From JBCCBV01 sp039033855 (lineage in GTDB: Bacteria > Planctomycetota > Phycisphaerae > Phycisphaerales > Phycisphaeraceae), in NCBI GenBank assembly GCA_039033855.1, contig JBCCBV010000006.1:111583-175582 (forward strand): DNA of 64,000 nucleotides, in the 5' to 3' direction. Every line of letters starts with the position of its first letter. Position 1 is the first letter of the stretch. The translations under genes were made by a program, and so were the position numbers. The notes beneath the pieces are model-generated. The model worked only from the letters and a program-made list of their open reading frames with translations, was not told where the DNA came from and did no database searches. Shown here piece by piece: positions 25,879-33,680 of this stretch.

Positions 25879-28146
25879 TCACCCACTGTCTTCCGCCCCG
25901 CCGACCTGGAGTTCTTCGCAGGCGCGGATGAAGCTGGCGGCGCTCCAGGCCTGGTAGCGCTTGCCCATGGGCCGGCCGGTCTGGCCGTGGGCCCACTCGT
26001 TGAACTCCCACTCGTCGCGGGTGCCCAGGCGGTTGACCTTGGCCAGCCGGACCAGTTCCTGGCAGGCGACGTCGTGTTGGCCCAGGCGGTGGATGAACCG
26101 GCACCACATCCCGCCGACGAACGGCCAGATCCCGCCGTTGTGGTAGTGGTGCGGCAGGTTGAGCAGGTTGACGGCGTAGTAGCTCTTCCAATCGGGGTCG
26201 CCGGCTTGCACCACGGGGTACAGGTTGGCCACGGGGTAGGGCTCGTTGACGCCGCAGCCCCACAAGAATGCCAGCGCGGTGCGGGCGCGTTCGGCGTCGA
26301 GCAGGCCCATCAGGAACGCGAGCACGTTGCCGTACACGTCGCATCGCCAGTTGAAGGAAAAGGGTGTGACCTCGGCCAGCAGGTAGCGGGCGTCGCCGAC
26401 GGAGAACTGCGAGTCGGCGAAGCTGCGTTTCGGGCCGTCTTCGTTGGTGGTCGATTGCGGCCAGAACGTGTGCAGGATCTTGCCCTGGATGAACTGCGAC
26501 CAGTCGAGGTAGTTGGCGGCGGCCTGGTGTTCGCCGAGCATCTCTTGCAGGCGTCCGAAACAGACGTTGGCGCGGTACCACAGGACCTCGTCGTAGAGCA
26601 CGTTGTAAGACCGGCCGAACAGGTCGGTCCAGTCGCTGGCTTCGGGGACTTCGAGCAGGCCGTCGTTGTTGGAATCGTGGGCGGAGATCCAGTCCATGCC
26701 ACGCTGCAACGCGTGGCGGTGCTTGCGGAGAAAGTCTTTGTCGCCGGTCTTGTTGACGTAGTGATACGTGGCGATCATGACCCAGAGGTTGGAGTCGACC
26801 GCGCAGATGCCGCCGACGCCGGAGTAGTCGGGCTGGTGCGACGCCAGGCGCACGTTGGCGGGGAGTTGCCCGGCGGGCGAGATGTGCTGGATCAGCGTCT
26901 CGAGCGTGCGCCGCTGGCACTGGCGGATGTCGGGGTCGTCCAGATTCATGGTGCCCATGACGGTGATGCAGCCGTCGCGGGACCAAACCGAGTGGTAGTT
27001 CTCGTCGGTGCCGGTGATTTCGTTGTCGGGCAGCGACGCGGCGGAAAACCCCAGCGGGGTGATGCACCGGCGGACGGCCTCGACGGCCTTGTCATACGCG
27101 GTGCACAGCAGCGTCTGCTGGAACTCGGTCAGCCCGGCGAGTTGTGAGGCGTCGAACAGCCGCCCGAGTTGGGGGTCGGCCTCGCGCCCGGCGCCGGACA
27201 TCGAAAGCGACGGCGCCTTGTCCGCGTCGATCACGCCGAAGTGCACCAGGCCCTCGACGATGCCCTCGCTCATCACGGTCTTGCAGCGGTAGACGTCGGT
27301 CCCGACGATCGCCTCGAACAGCTCGGGCTTGGCGTTTTCCACGGCGATGCCGCGCACGCCCGGCAGGAAATAGCACGACGCGTCGTTGGCCGAGCTGCCG
27401 GCCACCACGACCTCGGCCAGGCGGATGCCGAGCTTCTCGCACAGCCAGTTCAGGGCCAGCCCCTTGTTGGTGCGCGCGGGAAGGACATCGAGGTAGCGGA
27501 ACCCCGAGTAAACGACGCTGACCTGCAACCCGCGGCTCTTGAGCTTTTCGCGCAGCAGGTGGATGGTTTCGCGGTTCGCGCGGTCCAGGTACCAGCTGCT
27601 TTTGATGGGGTTTTGGTTGAAGTCGGGCTGGCGTTCGACGCCAGGCACTTCGGACACCAGCTTCTCGATCAGGCCCAGGTCCCAGCCGTCGCACAGGCTG
27701 TCGGAATACTCCTGGAGCATGCGGTCGGCGGCCACGTCGTACAGCTGGGTGCCCACGCCGGAGACGTAGTAGTCGGGCTCGGGCAGGGTGTTGTCGGCGA
27801 CGATGGCGCGCATGTCGTCGAGCGACCGGCCGGAGTTGTAGACCAGCACCGGGCGCTCTTCGGCGGCGGTCGTGGCCCAGGCCTCGGCGAAGTGCCGCGC
27901 GGCGCCGGGCGTGCCGATGAGCGTGGCGTCGAGGTTGGAGTTGAACAAGCCGACCGGCGAAGACGGCTCTTGCACCACCTCTTCGAGCGCTTGCTGGGTC
28001 AGGTGCTCGGCGGCTTCACGCAGGCCGGGCGAAAACTCGGGGGAGGCGGCGGGGTCGGCTTCGGCGGCGACGCGGGGCGACGCGCTCGACGTAGTCGGCG
28101 TGGGGGAGTCAACCATGAACCCGCGAGGATAGCCGGCCTCGGCCAT
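25879..28146 (-). CDS. Degenerate sucrose-phosphatase-like domain fused to GH100/GDE-like (alpha/alpha)6 glycosidase
   Basis: 755-aa two-part protein. Residues about 65-305 align with the HAD sucrose-phosphatase encoded at 12712 (shared VYNSGR, SGVGT, K228, ENAKPEL), but the nucleophile Asp is Asn (N71 in NSNLDAT) and the first motif IV Asp is Ser (AGSSAND, 250-255), so phosphatase activity is unlikely. Residues about 345-755 form an (alpha/alpha)6-barrel glycosidase: VWSRDG (387-392), AVDSNLW with the putative catalytic Asp (451), ASDWTDL (503-509) and HYHNGGIWPF (667-676). These fit neutral/alkaline invertase (GH100) best; glycogen debranching type is the alternative. The ATG at 28116 is a possible later start. 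Downstream of the kinase gene by 23 bp. Confidence 0.75.
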   Translation of the reverse strand: MAEAGYPRGFMVDSPTPTTSSASPRVAAEADPAASPEFSPGLREAAEHLTQQALEEVVQEPSSPVGLFNSNLDATLIGTPGAARHFAEAWATTAAEERPVLVYNSGRSLDDMRAIVADNTLPEPDYYVSGVGTQLYDVAADRMLQEYSDSLCDGWDLGLIEKLVSEVPGVERQPDFNQNPIKSSWYLDRANRETIHLLREKLKSRGLQVSVVYSGFRYLDVLPARTNKGLALNWLCEKLGIRLAEVVVAGSSANDASCYFLPGVRGIAVENAKPELFEAIVGTDVYRCKTVMSEGIVEGLVHFGVIDADKAPSLSMSGAGREADPQLGRLFDASQLAGLTEFQQTLLCTAYDKAVEAVRRCITPLGFSAASLPDNEITGTDENYHSVWSRDGCITVMGTMNLDDPDIRQCQRRTLETLIQHISPAGQLPANVRLASHQPDYSGVGGICAVDSNLWVMIATYHYVNKTGDKDFLRKHRHALQRGMDWISAHDSNNDGLLEVPEASDWTDLFGRSYNVLYDEVLWYRANVCFGRLQEMLGEHQAAANYLDWSQFIQGKILHTFWPQSTTNEDGPKRSFADSQFSVGDARYLLAEVTPFSFNWRCDVYGNVLAFLMGLLDAERARTALAFLWGCGVNEPYPVANLYPVVQAGDPDWKSYYAVNLLNLPHHYHNGGIWPFVGGMWCRFIHRLGQHDVACQELVRLAKVNRLGTRDEWEFNEWAHGQTGRPMGKRYQAWSAASFIRACEELQVGGAEDSG

Positions 28147-28169
28147 GCGGTGAGCCGCAGCCGCTGGGG

Positions 28170-29090
28170 TCAGCCCGCGTCCGGCGCGCCGGGCGCAACC
28201 GGCGGGAGCACGATGCGGAACTCGGCGCCCAGGCCGGGCTCGGTGTGAAGTTCCAGGGCGCCGCCGTGGGCCTCGATGATGCGCCGCGTGGTGGCGAGCC
28301 CCAGGCCCGTGCCGCCCCGCCGGGTCGAGAAGTAGGGTTGAAAAACGCGCTGAGCCACCTCGGACGCCATGCCGGGCCCGGTGTCCGCCACGAGGATGAC
28401 CACGCGGTCGTCTTTGCCGGGTCGGCCCTCACGCCGGGTGCGGAGGATGAGCTCAAGCGGGGCCGTGGTTTGCCCGGCATCGAGCCCGCCCCTGGCCTTT
28501 TGCGCAGCCTGACGCTCGGCCGTAACGCGCTGCATGGCTTGCACGGCGTTGAGCATCAGGTTCAGCACGGCCTGCTTCAGCAGCGGCGCATCAACACTCG
28601 CCCGTGGCACGTCCGAGCCCAGGTCCAGGCGGAGCGTGACGCCGGCCGCGAGCGCTTGCGGCTCGAAGAACACCGAAAGCTCGTCGAGCATCGGGTTGAT
28701 GTCCTGCGCTTGGGGGTCGAGTTCGAGCCGCCCGGCGAAGCGCAGGAAGTCTTCGAGCACGTCGCGCAGGCGCACGAGCTCGCGTTGGAGCATCCCGAAC
28801 CGGCGTTGGCATCGGCCGACCGCGGCGGCGCCCGGCTCGTCGAGCTGCGCGGCCAGTTCCGCCAGGTCTTCCTCGATCAGCTGCGCATTGAGGCCAAGCG
28901 TGGACAGCGGGTTCTTGATCTCGTGGGCGAGCCCGCCGGTCAGCGTGCCCAACTCGGCCAGGCGCTGGTCGGCGGCGGCGCTGGCCTCGGCCTCACGCAC
29001 GCGGCGCTTGAGGCGCAGCGTCCACAGCCAGCACAACAGCCCCGCTGCGCCTGCACCGATCGAGATGCCCAGCGCAAGGGTCTGCCACAT
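28170..29090 (-). CDS. NtrB-like sensor histidine kinase
   Basis: 306-aa membrane kinase with one N-terminal helix (LALGISIGAGAAGLLCWLW, about 6-24), no recognisable sensor domain, a DHp domain with phospho-acceptor H56 (GGLAHEIKNPLS), and a HATPase domain with N-box LKQAVLNLMLNAVQ, G1 VADTGPGM and G2 GGTGLGLATTRRII. No response regulator is adjacent, so it is an orphan. It lies between the cold-shock gene (18 bp) and the pseudo-phosphatase/glycosidase gene. Confidence 0.88.
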   Translation of the reverse strand: MWQTLALGISIGAGAAGLLCWLWTLRLKRRVREAEASAAADQRLAELGTLTGGLAHEIKNPLSTLGLNAQLIEEDLAELAAQLDEPGAAAVGRCQRRFGMLQRELVRLRDVLEDFLRFAGRLELDPQAQDINPMLDELSVFFEPQALAAGVTLRLDLGSDVPRASVDAPLLKQAVLNLMLNAVQAMQRVTAERQAAQKARGGLDAGQTTAPLELILRTRREGRPGKDDRVVILVADTGPGMASEVAQRVFQPYFSTRRGGTGLGLATTRRIIEAHGGALELHTEPGLGAEFRIVLPPVAPGAPDAG

Positions 29091-29108
29091 CGTGCAAGAG
29101 GCCGAACG

Positions 29109-29369
29109 TCAGGCGCCGGCGTTGCGGAGCACGCGCACGTTCGAGCCTTCTTCGGCCTCGACCGGCTCAGTCCGCTGGACATCCTTGGCCTGGAAGCCCT
29201 TTTGAGATTCGACCATTTCGTATTGCACCTGCTCGCCGTCGCGCAGGGTGCGGAAGCCGTCGGTCTTGATTTCCGAGAAGTGGACAAACACGTCCTGCCC
29301 CTCCGGACCGACGATGAACCCATAGCCCTTGCGGGCGTCAAACCACTTGACCTCGCCTTCGATCTGCAT
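29109..29369 (-). CDS. Cold-shock domain protein
   Basis: 86-aa single-stranded nucleic-acid-binding protein of the CspA type. It carries RNP1 KGYGFI (14-19) and RNP2 VFVHF (27-31), with EGEVKWFDARKG at the start. An extra C-terminal tail of about 17 residues (VEAEEGSNVRVLRNAGA) goes beyond the 67-70-aa norm. GAGGG precedes the ATG by about 10 nt. It is the first of three closely spaced minus-strand genes. Confidence 0.93.
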   Translation of the reverse strand: MQIEGEVKWFDARKGYGFIVGPEGQDVFVHFSEIKTDGFRTLRDGEQVQYEMVESQKGFQAKDVQRTEPVEAEEGSNVRVLRNAGA

Positions 29370-29572
29370 CGTAGATATCCCTCTCGCACGAATCGATGGG
29401 AGGCCAGCCGGGCCGCGTCATTTGCGCAGCAACCGGGCTGAGGGCGAGCGTCTCCCGTGCACAAACCCGCCCCGCGAGGCAGGATAATCGCTATCCGCCG
29501 AGCGGGCGCGGGGGCCCGCCCGGCTGGAAGTTTGGTGGACAAGTGCACGGCGCTCAGACGCCGAACAGGGAC

Positions 29573-31885
29573 TCAGGCGCCGGCCGGTTCTTCGGAGCGC
29601 GGGCGACCGCCGCCACCGCCACGTCCGCGACCTCCTCCGCCGCCGCCGCGACCGCGACCACCGCCACCGCCGCCGTGACCCCGGCCGCCGCCGTCGCCAT
29701 CGCCGCCTTCGCGACGGGGCGAGGCGTCCTTCATCGGATCTTCGAGGCCTTCCTCGGCGTAGGCTTGGCGACGCGAGAGCTTCACACGGCCCTGGTCGTC
29801 GATGAGGATGACCTTGACCCGCATCTCGTCGCCGACCTTGACCAGGTCGGACACCCGATCGACGTAGCCGTCGGTCAGTTCGGAGATGTGGCAGAGGCCG
29901 TCCTGGCCGGGGATGACTTCCACGAAGCAGCCGAAGTCCTTGATGCTGGTGACGCGGCCTGTGTAGATGGCGTCGCGCTTGACCTCGGCGGCGATCTTTT
30001 CGACTTCTTCCAGGGCCTTTTCGGCCTTGCCGGCGCCGACCGCAGACAAGTAGATCGTGCCGTCTTCTTCGACCTCGACGCGGGCGCCGGTGTCGGCCTC
30101 GAGGGCGCGGATGGTCTTGCCGCCCGGGCCGATGAGCTTGCCGATCTTGTCGGGGTGGATGCGGGTCGACAGGATGCGGGGCGACGAGTCGGCCAGGCCC
30201 TGGGGTTCGGGCAACTCGGCTTCGATGTGGTCGAGGATCTTGAACCGGGCGTCGCGGGCCTTGTCGAAGGTGATGCGCACCTGTTCCATGGTCAGGCCGC
30301 GGATCTTGAGGTCGACCTGCACGGCCGTCACGCCGGTGCGGGTGCCGGTGACTTTGAAGTCCATGTCGCCGAAGTGGTCTTCTTCGCCCTGGATGTCGGC
30401 GAGATAGACGTCTTCCTGACCGTCCTCATCGGCTTGGATCAGGCCGATCGAGATGCCGGCCACCGGCGCCTTGAGCGGCACGCCCGCAGCGAGCATGGCG
30501 ATGGTGCCGCCGCACGCCGAAGCCATCGACGAGCTGCCGTTGGATTCGGTGATGTCCGACACTAGCCGGATGGTGTAGGGGAACTGATCGACGTCGGGCA
30601 GCACGGGGAGCAGCGCCTTTTCGGCCAGCTTGCCGTGGCCGATTTCGCGCCGGCCCGGGCCGGTGATGCGCTTGGCTTCGCCGACAGAAAACGGCGGGAA
30701 GTTGTAGTGCAGGTAGAACTTTTCGGAGTATTCCTCGGCGATGCCGTCAACGATCTGTTCGTCTTTACCGGTGCCGAGCACGGCGGTGACAATGGCCTGG
30801 GTTTCGCCGCGTTGGAACAGGCCCGAGCCGTGGACCACGCTCTTGGGCAGCGGGTTGGCTTCGCACACGATCTCGCGGAGGTCGCCCATGCCGCGGCCGT
30901 CGGTGCGCGAGCCGCCGCGGATGATCTTGCGGGTGATGACTTCTTCGAGGTCGTGCACAGCGGTGCGGGCGGCGGACACGGCCTTGCGGTGGTTCTCCAC
31001 CTGGCGGAACGTGGCGTCTTCACCGGGTTCGGGGAAGTGCTCGGCGAAGAACGCCTTCTTGCACGCCGACACGGCCGTATTGCGGTCGAGCTTCGTGCCA
31101 GGCGAGGTCTTGGCCGTTTCGAGCGGGCCGGCCAGGTGCTCGTTGACCTTCTGCACGATCTCGGCGGGCAGTTCGGTGTCGCCGCCGACCTTGGGCTTGC
31201 CGCATTGCGACTGCAGGTCGGCGATGGCGCCACAGATCCGCTTGACCTCGTTGAAGCCAAACTCCACCGCGGCGACTACGTCGGCCTCAGGCATCTGCTG
31301 CGAGCCCACCTCGATCATGTTCACGCCCTCGGTGTGGCCGCAGAGCAGCAGGTCGAGGTCGGAGTAGCCGGCCTGGGCGGCGGTGGGCATGACAACGAGT
31401 TCGCCGTCGATCCGGCCGACGCGCACGTTACCGATAGGCCCCTGGAAGGGAATCGACGAGATCGACAGCGCTGCGGACGCGGCGATGCCGGCCAGCACGT
31501 CGGGCTCGTTCTGGCCGTCGTAAGCCATGACCCAGCACTGGACTTGGACCTCATCGATGTAGTGCTTGGGGAACAGCGGCCGGATGGGCCGGTCGATGTT
31601 CCGCATGGTGAGGATTTCTTTTTGGTTGGGGGCGCCTTCGCGCTTGCGGAACCCGCCGGGGAACTTGCCGGCCGCCGAGAGCTTCTCGCGGTAGTCGACG
31701 GTCAGGGGGAAGAAGTCAATGCCGGGGCGGGGGTCGGAGTGGACGGCGGTGCCGAGCACGATGGTCTCGCCGTATTGCACCATGACGGCGCCGTCGGCTT
31801 GCTTGGCGATCTTGCCGGACTCGATGGACAGGGTGCGTCCGCCGAGCTCGAGCTCGACGCGATAGGGCGCGGGGGAAACGGGCAT
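29573..31885 (-). CDS. pnp: Polynucleotide phosphorylase PNPase
   Basis: 770-aa 3'-to-5' phosphorolytic exoribonuclease. Two RNase PH domains (first about 1-230, second about 320-550, with RTDGRGMGDLR and HYNFPPFSVGE), a KH domain (LIGPGGKTIRALE near 580) and an S1 domain (GRVTSIKDFGCFVEVIPGQDGLC near 640). The tail after about residue 720 is RG- and Gly-rich with several RGRGGGG units, an RNA-binding-like extension. The start is set at the ATG at 31885 by homology; longer open sequence upstream is intergenic. It follows rpsO in the usual bacterial order. Confidence 0.96.
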   Translation of the reverse strand: MPVSPAPYRVELELGGRTLSIESGKIAKQADGAVMVQYGETIVLGTAVHSDPRPGIDFFPLTVDYREKLSAAGKFPGGFRKREGAPNQKEILTMRNIDRPIRPLFPKHYIDEVQVQCWVMAYDGQNEPDVLAGIAASAALSISSIPFQGPIGNVRVGRIDGELVVMPTAAQAGYSDLDLLLCGHTEGVNMIEVGSQQMPEADVVAAVEFGFNEVKRICGAIADLQSQCGKPKVGGDTELPAEIVQKVNEHLAGPLETAKTSPGTKLDRNTAVSACKKAFFAEHFPEPGEDATFRQVENHRKAVSAARTAVHDLEEVITRKIIRGGSRTDGRGMGDLREIVCEANPLPKSVVHGSGLFQRGETQAIVTAVLGTGKDEQIVDGIAEEYSEKFYLHYNFPPFSVGEAKRITGPGRREIGHGKLAEKALLPVLPDVDQFPYTIRLVSDITESNGSSSMASACGGTIAMLAAGVPLKAPVAGISIGLIQADEDGQEDVYLADIQGEEDHFGDMDFKVTGTRTGVTAVQVDLKIRGLTMEQVRITFDKARDARFKILDHIEAELPEPQGLADSSPRILSTRIHPDKIGKLIGPGGKTIRALEADTGARVEVEEDGTIYLSAVGAGKAEKALEEVEKIAAEVKRDAIYTGRVTSIKDFGCFVEVIPGQDGLCHISELTDGYVDRVSDLVKVGDEMRVKVILIDDQGRVKLSRRQAYAEEGLEDPMKDASPRREGGDGDGGGRGHGGGGGGRGRGGGGGGRGRGGGGGRPRSEEPAGA

Positions 31886-32180
31886 GTTGTGGGGCTTCCG
31901 CGAAAGGGTGGGCAGGCGGGGTCCCGCAGGCCGTCGGTTCGGCCGGATCGGGGACTCACCCTCGCCGCGTGCCGACGCAGAAGACAGATGGCCCTGCGCA
32001 CCGCGAGAGCCCGGCGGTTGCCGGAAACACGGTGCACTGGGCCGACTGCCTGCCACGCCTTCCCGACAACCATTGACGGGGTGCGTGAGGGTGGGCGGCG
32101 CGAAAAAAAACGCGGATCGCCGGCTCGGGTCCACCCGCCCCGGTGCGCCGGGAGGACGGACACGGGCCGGCGGCCCGGGC
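31886..32180. other. rpsO-pnp intergenic region
   Basis: 295 bp between the rpsO stop and the pnp ATG. Just after rpsO (minus strand) is a stem CGGGCC/GGCCCG with a 3-nt loop. Further on, at 32099-32114, CGCG-A8-CGCG forms a symmetric element reading as T8 on the transcribed strand. In enterobacteria this spacer holds a terminator and RNase sites that control pnp; similar use here is inference. Confidence 0.35.
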
Positions 32181-32450
32181 TTACTTACGCAGGCCCAGAC
32201 GCTGGATGAGTTGCAGGTAGCGGGCGCGATCGACGCGCTGCAGGTAACGCAGCAGGCGGGTGCGCTTGGACACCATCTGCAGCAGGCCGCGGCGCGACGC
32301 GTAGTCGTGCTTGTTGGCCCGCATGTGCTCGGTGAGCTCGCGGATGCGGTGGGTCAGGATCGAAACCTGAACCTCCGGGCTGCCGGTGTCGGTGTCGGAT
32401 TGTCGGTACTCGCCGACGAGTTCGGTCTTGCGCTCGGCCGTGATGCTCAT
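32181..32450 (-). CDS. rpsO: 30S ribosomal protein S15
   Basis: 89-aa S15, matching family length throughout: TGSPEVQVSILTHRI, LTEHMRANKHDYASRRGL and KRTRLLRYLQRVDRARYL are diagnostic. It binds the 16S rRNA central domain. The order rpsO-pnp is conserved. No clear Shine-Dalgarno precedes the ATG (CAGCCCCC), and a promoter is proposed at 32586-32614 with a leader of about 130 nt, where autoregulation by S15 could act. Confidence 0.98.
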   Translation of the reverse strand: MSITAERKTELVGEYRQSDTDTGSPEVQVSILTHRIRELTEHMRANKHDYASRRGLLQMVSKRTRLLRYLQRVDRARYLQLIQRLGLRK

Positions 32451-32585
32451 GGGGGCTGCTGTCCGTCTGTTTCCGCCGAGGTCGTGGCCGCGGTCGGGTC
32501 CCGGATTAACGGGAACTGCTGTCGAAATGGAGGGGCGGGGACAACCGCCCCGCTTGCGTGGGGTGCGTGTATGTCGGAGCCGCAG

Positions 32586-32614
32586 AGCCTATCCGGGCCG
32601 GGCCACGGGATCAA
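32586..32614 (-). promoter_or_regulatory. Possible sigma-70-type promoter for rpsO
   Basis: On the minus strand TTGATC (32614-32609), a 17-nt spacer and TAGGCT (32591-32586). The -35 is good, the -10 poor. It would give a leader of roughly 130 nt before rpsO. Confidence 0.35.
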
Positions 32615-32728
32615 TCGCCCGTCAGGCAAAGCGGATGAGCAAGCCGTAGCCAGCTCAATACGGCCGGGGTTCTGTTGCGCGACGAACGGCACCGGGCAGG
32701 GCCAACTGGCTTACGGCCCGGTCCGCAT

Positions 32729-33280
32729 TTACGCCGAGGGGATCTCGAAAATCGACTGCGTCCGCAGCACCTGTCCCTGATCGGAACTCAGGTGGAAGCT
32801 CTGGAAGTGGTACTGGTCGCGGTACTTCTGGGCGTCGAGCAGCGACAGGTTTCGGCCGTGCTCGTCGTCCCACTCGTGGACCAGCGACTGGGTTTCCTGG
32901 GCGAAATCCAGGAGTTCGCGGTAGGTGCACTCGAACAAGTTTTCCGAAAGCTGCTCGACCTGGAGCGAGGCGCAGTAGCCGAGCTCGTCGCCCGCGGCCA
33001 TCTCGAACTCTTTTTCACCCACGCAAGGCATGGCGTGCAGCAGCCCACCCTCGGGGAAGTTGTCGGAGCTGGCGGCGTCGATCACGGTTTCGGTCAGGAC
33101 CTTGCCGTCGCAGTTGAAGCGCACCGAGTGGCCGCCACGGAGCAGCCACGATTCCGCTTCGTAATCGCCGTGGGCGTCGGATCGGCGGGCGTGGAGGCTG
33201 AACAGCTCGGGGTGGAGCGGTCGCTTATAAACCATCAGCCGCGCCACGTTTGCGATGGGGGGCTTACTACTAATTGTCAT
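32729..33280 (-). CDS. Conserved hypothetical protein, possibly DUF2617-like
   Basis: 183-aa cytosolic protein without signal peptide or helices. The pattern VYKRPLHPELFSLHARR, LLRGGHSVRFNCDGKVLTETVIDA and a C-terminal acidic QVEQLSENLFECTYRELLDF suggests a beta-rich fold; I am reminded of DUF2617 but cannot confirm it. The start is ATG at 33280, about 80 nt after a good promoter. It lies upstream of rpsO on the same strand, with 278 bp between, and is probably its own unit. Confidence 0.6.
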   Translation of the reverse strand: MTISSKPPIANVARLMVYKRPLHPELFSLHARRSDAHGDYEAESWLLRGGHSVRFNCDGKVLTETVIDAASSDNFPEGGLLHAMPCVGEKEFEMAAGDELGYCASLQVEQLSENLFECTYRELLDFAQETQSLVHEWDDEHGRNLSLLDAQKYRDQYHFQSFHLSSDQGQVLRTQSIFEIPSA

Positions 33281-33680
33281 CCGGATAACCCTACTGGTAG
33301 AGGCTGCTCCCGGGCAGCGTCGAAGATGTTGTGGTGGCAGGCCTGAAGAAACACAGGCGAACGCGCGAGTATAGCGGTGCTCTGGTGCATTCCCAAGCCC
33401 TGCGCCCAACTTCACGCGTATTTCCGAAGGTTTGAGGCAAAAAACGTCCAAAACGGGCTACTCCGTGGCCCAAACAGGGTTTACGACGCGTTCAGAACAA
33501 TCGGCGCACGGGTGAGATCCAGGTTCATGCCGTGGGGCTCGACGGCTGTACGAGTCCAACGCCTCTGACAGGCCGGACGGCTCCAAGCCGTGTTTGGAGC
33601 GGGGTTTGCGGTCTCGCCGATTGATCCAGGGGCGACTGGGCGTCGATCGGTGCGCCGCCCTGCCGTCCCCATGGGTCGAG
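33281..33680. other. Divergent intergenic region of 400 bp
   Basis: No gene seen. It holds the minus-strand promoter at 33368-33396 and a less GC-rich patch with A-tracts around 33430-33460 (CAAAAAACGTCCAAAAC). No convincing plus-strand promoter was found for the HEAT protein. Confidence 0.5.
33368..33396 (-). promoter_or_regulatory. Sigma-70-type promoter for the hypothetical gene at 32729
   Basis: On the minus strand TTGGGA (33396-33391), a 17-nt spacer, and TATACT (33373-33368), five of six matches to the -10 consensus. The predicted start is about 80 nt before the coding start. Confidence 0.55.

Noticed and set aside
29548..29563. Small CGGCG/CGCCG stem-loop after pnp
   Set aside because: No U-tract; short stems of this kind are common by chance in GC-rich DNA.
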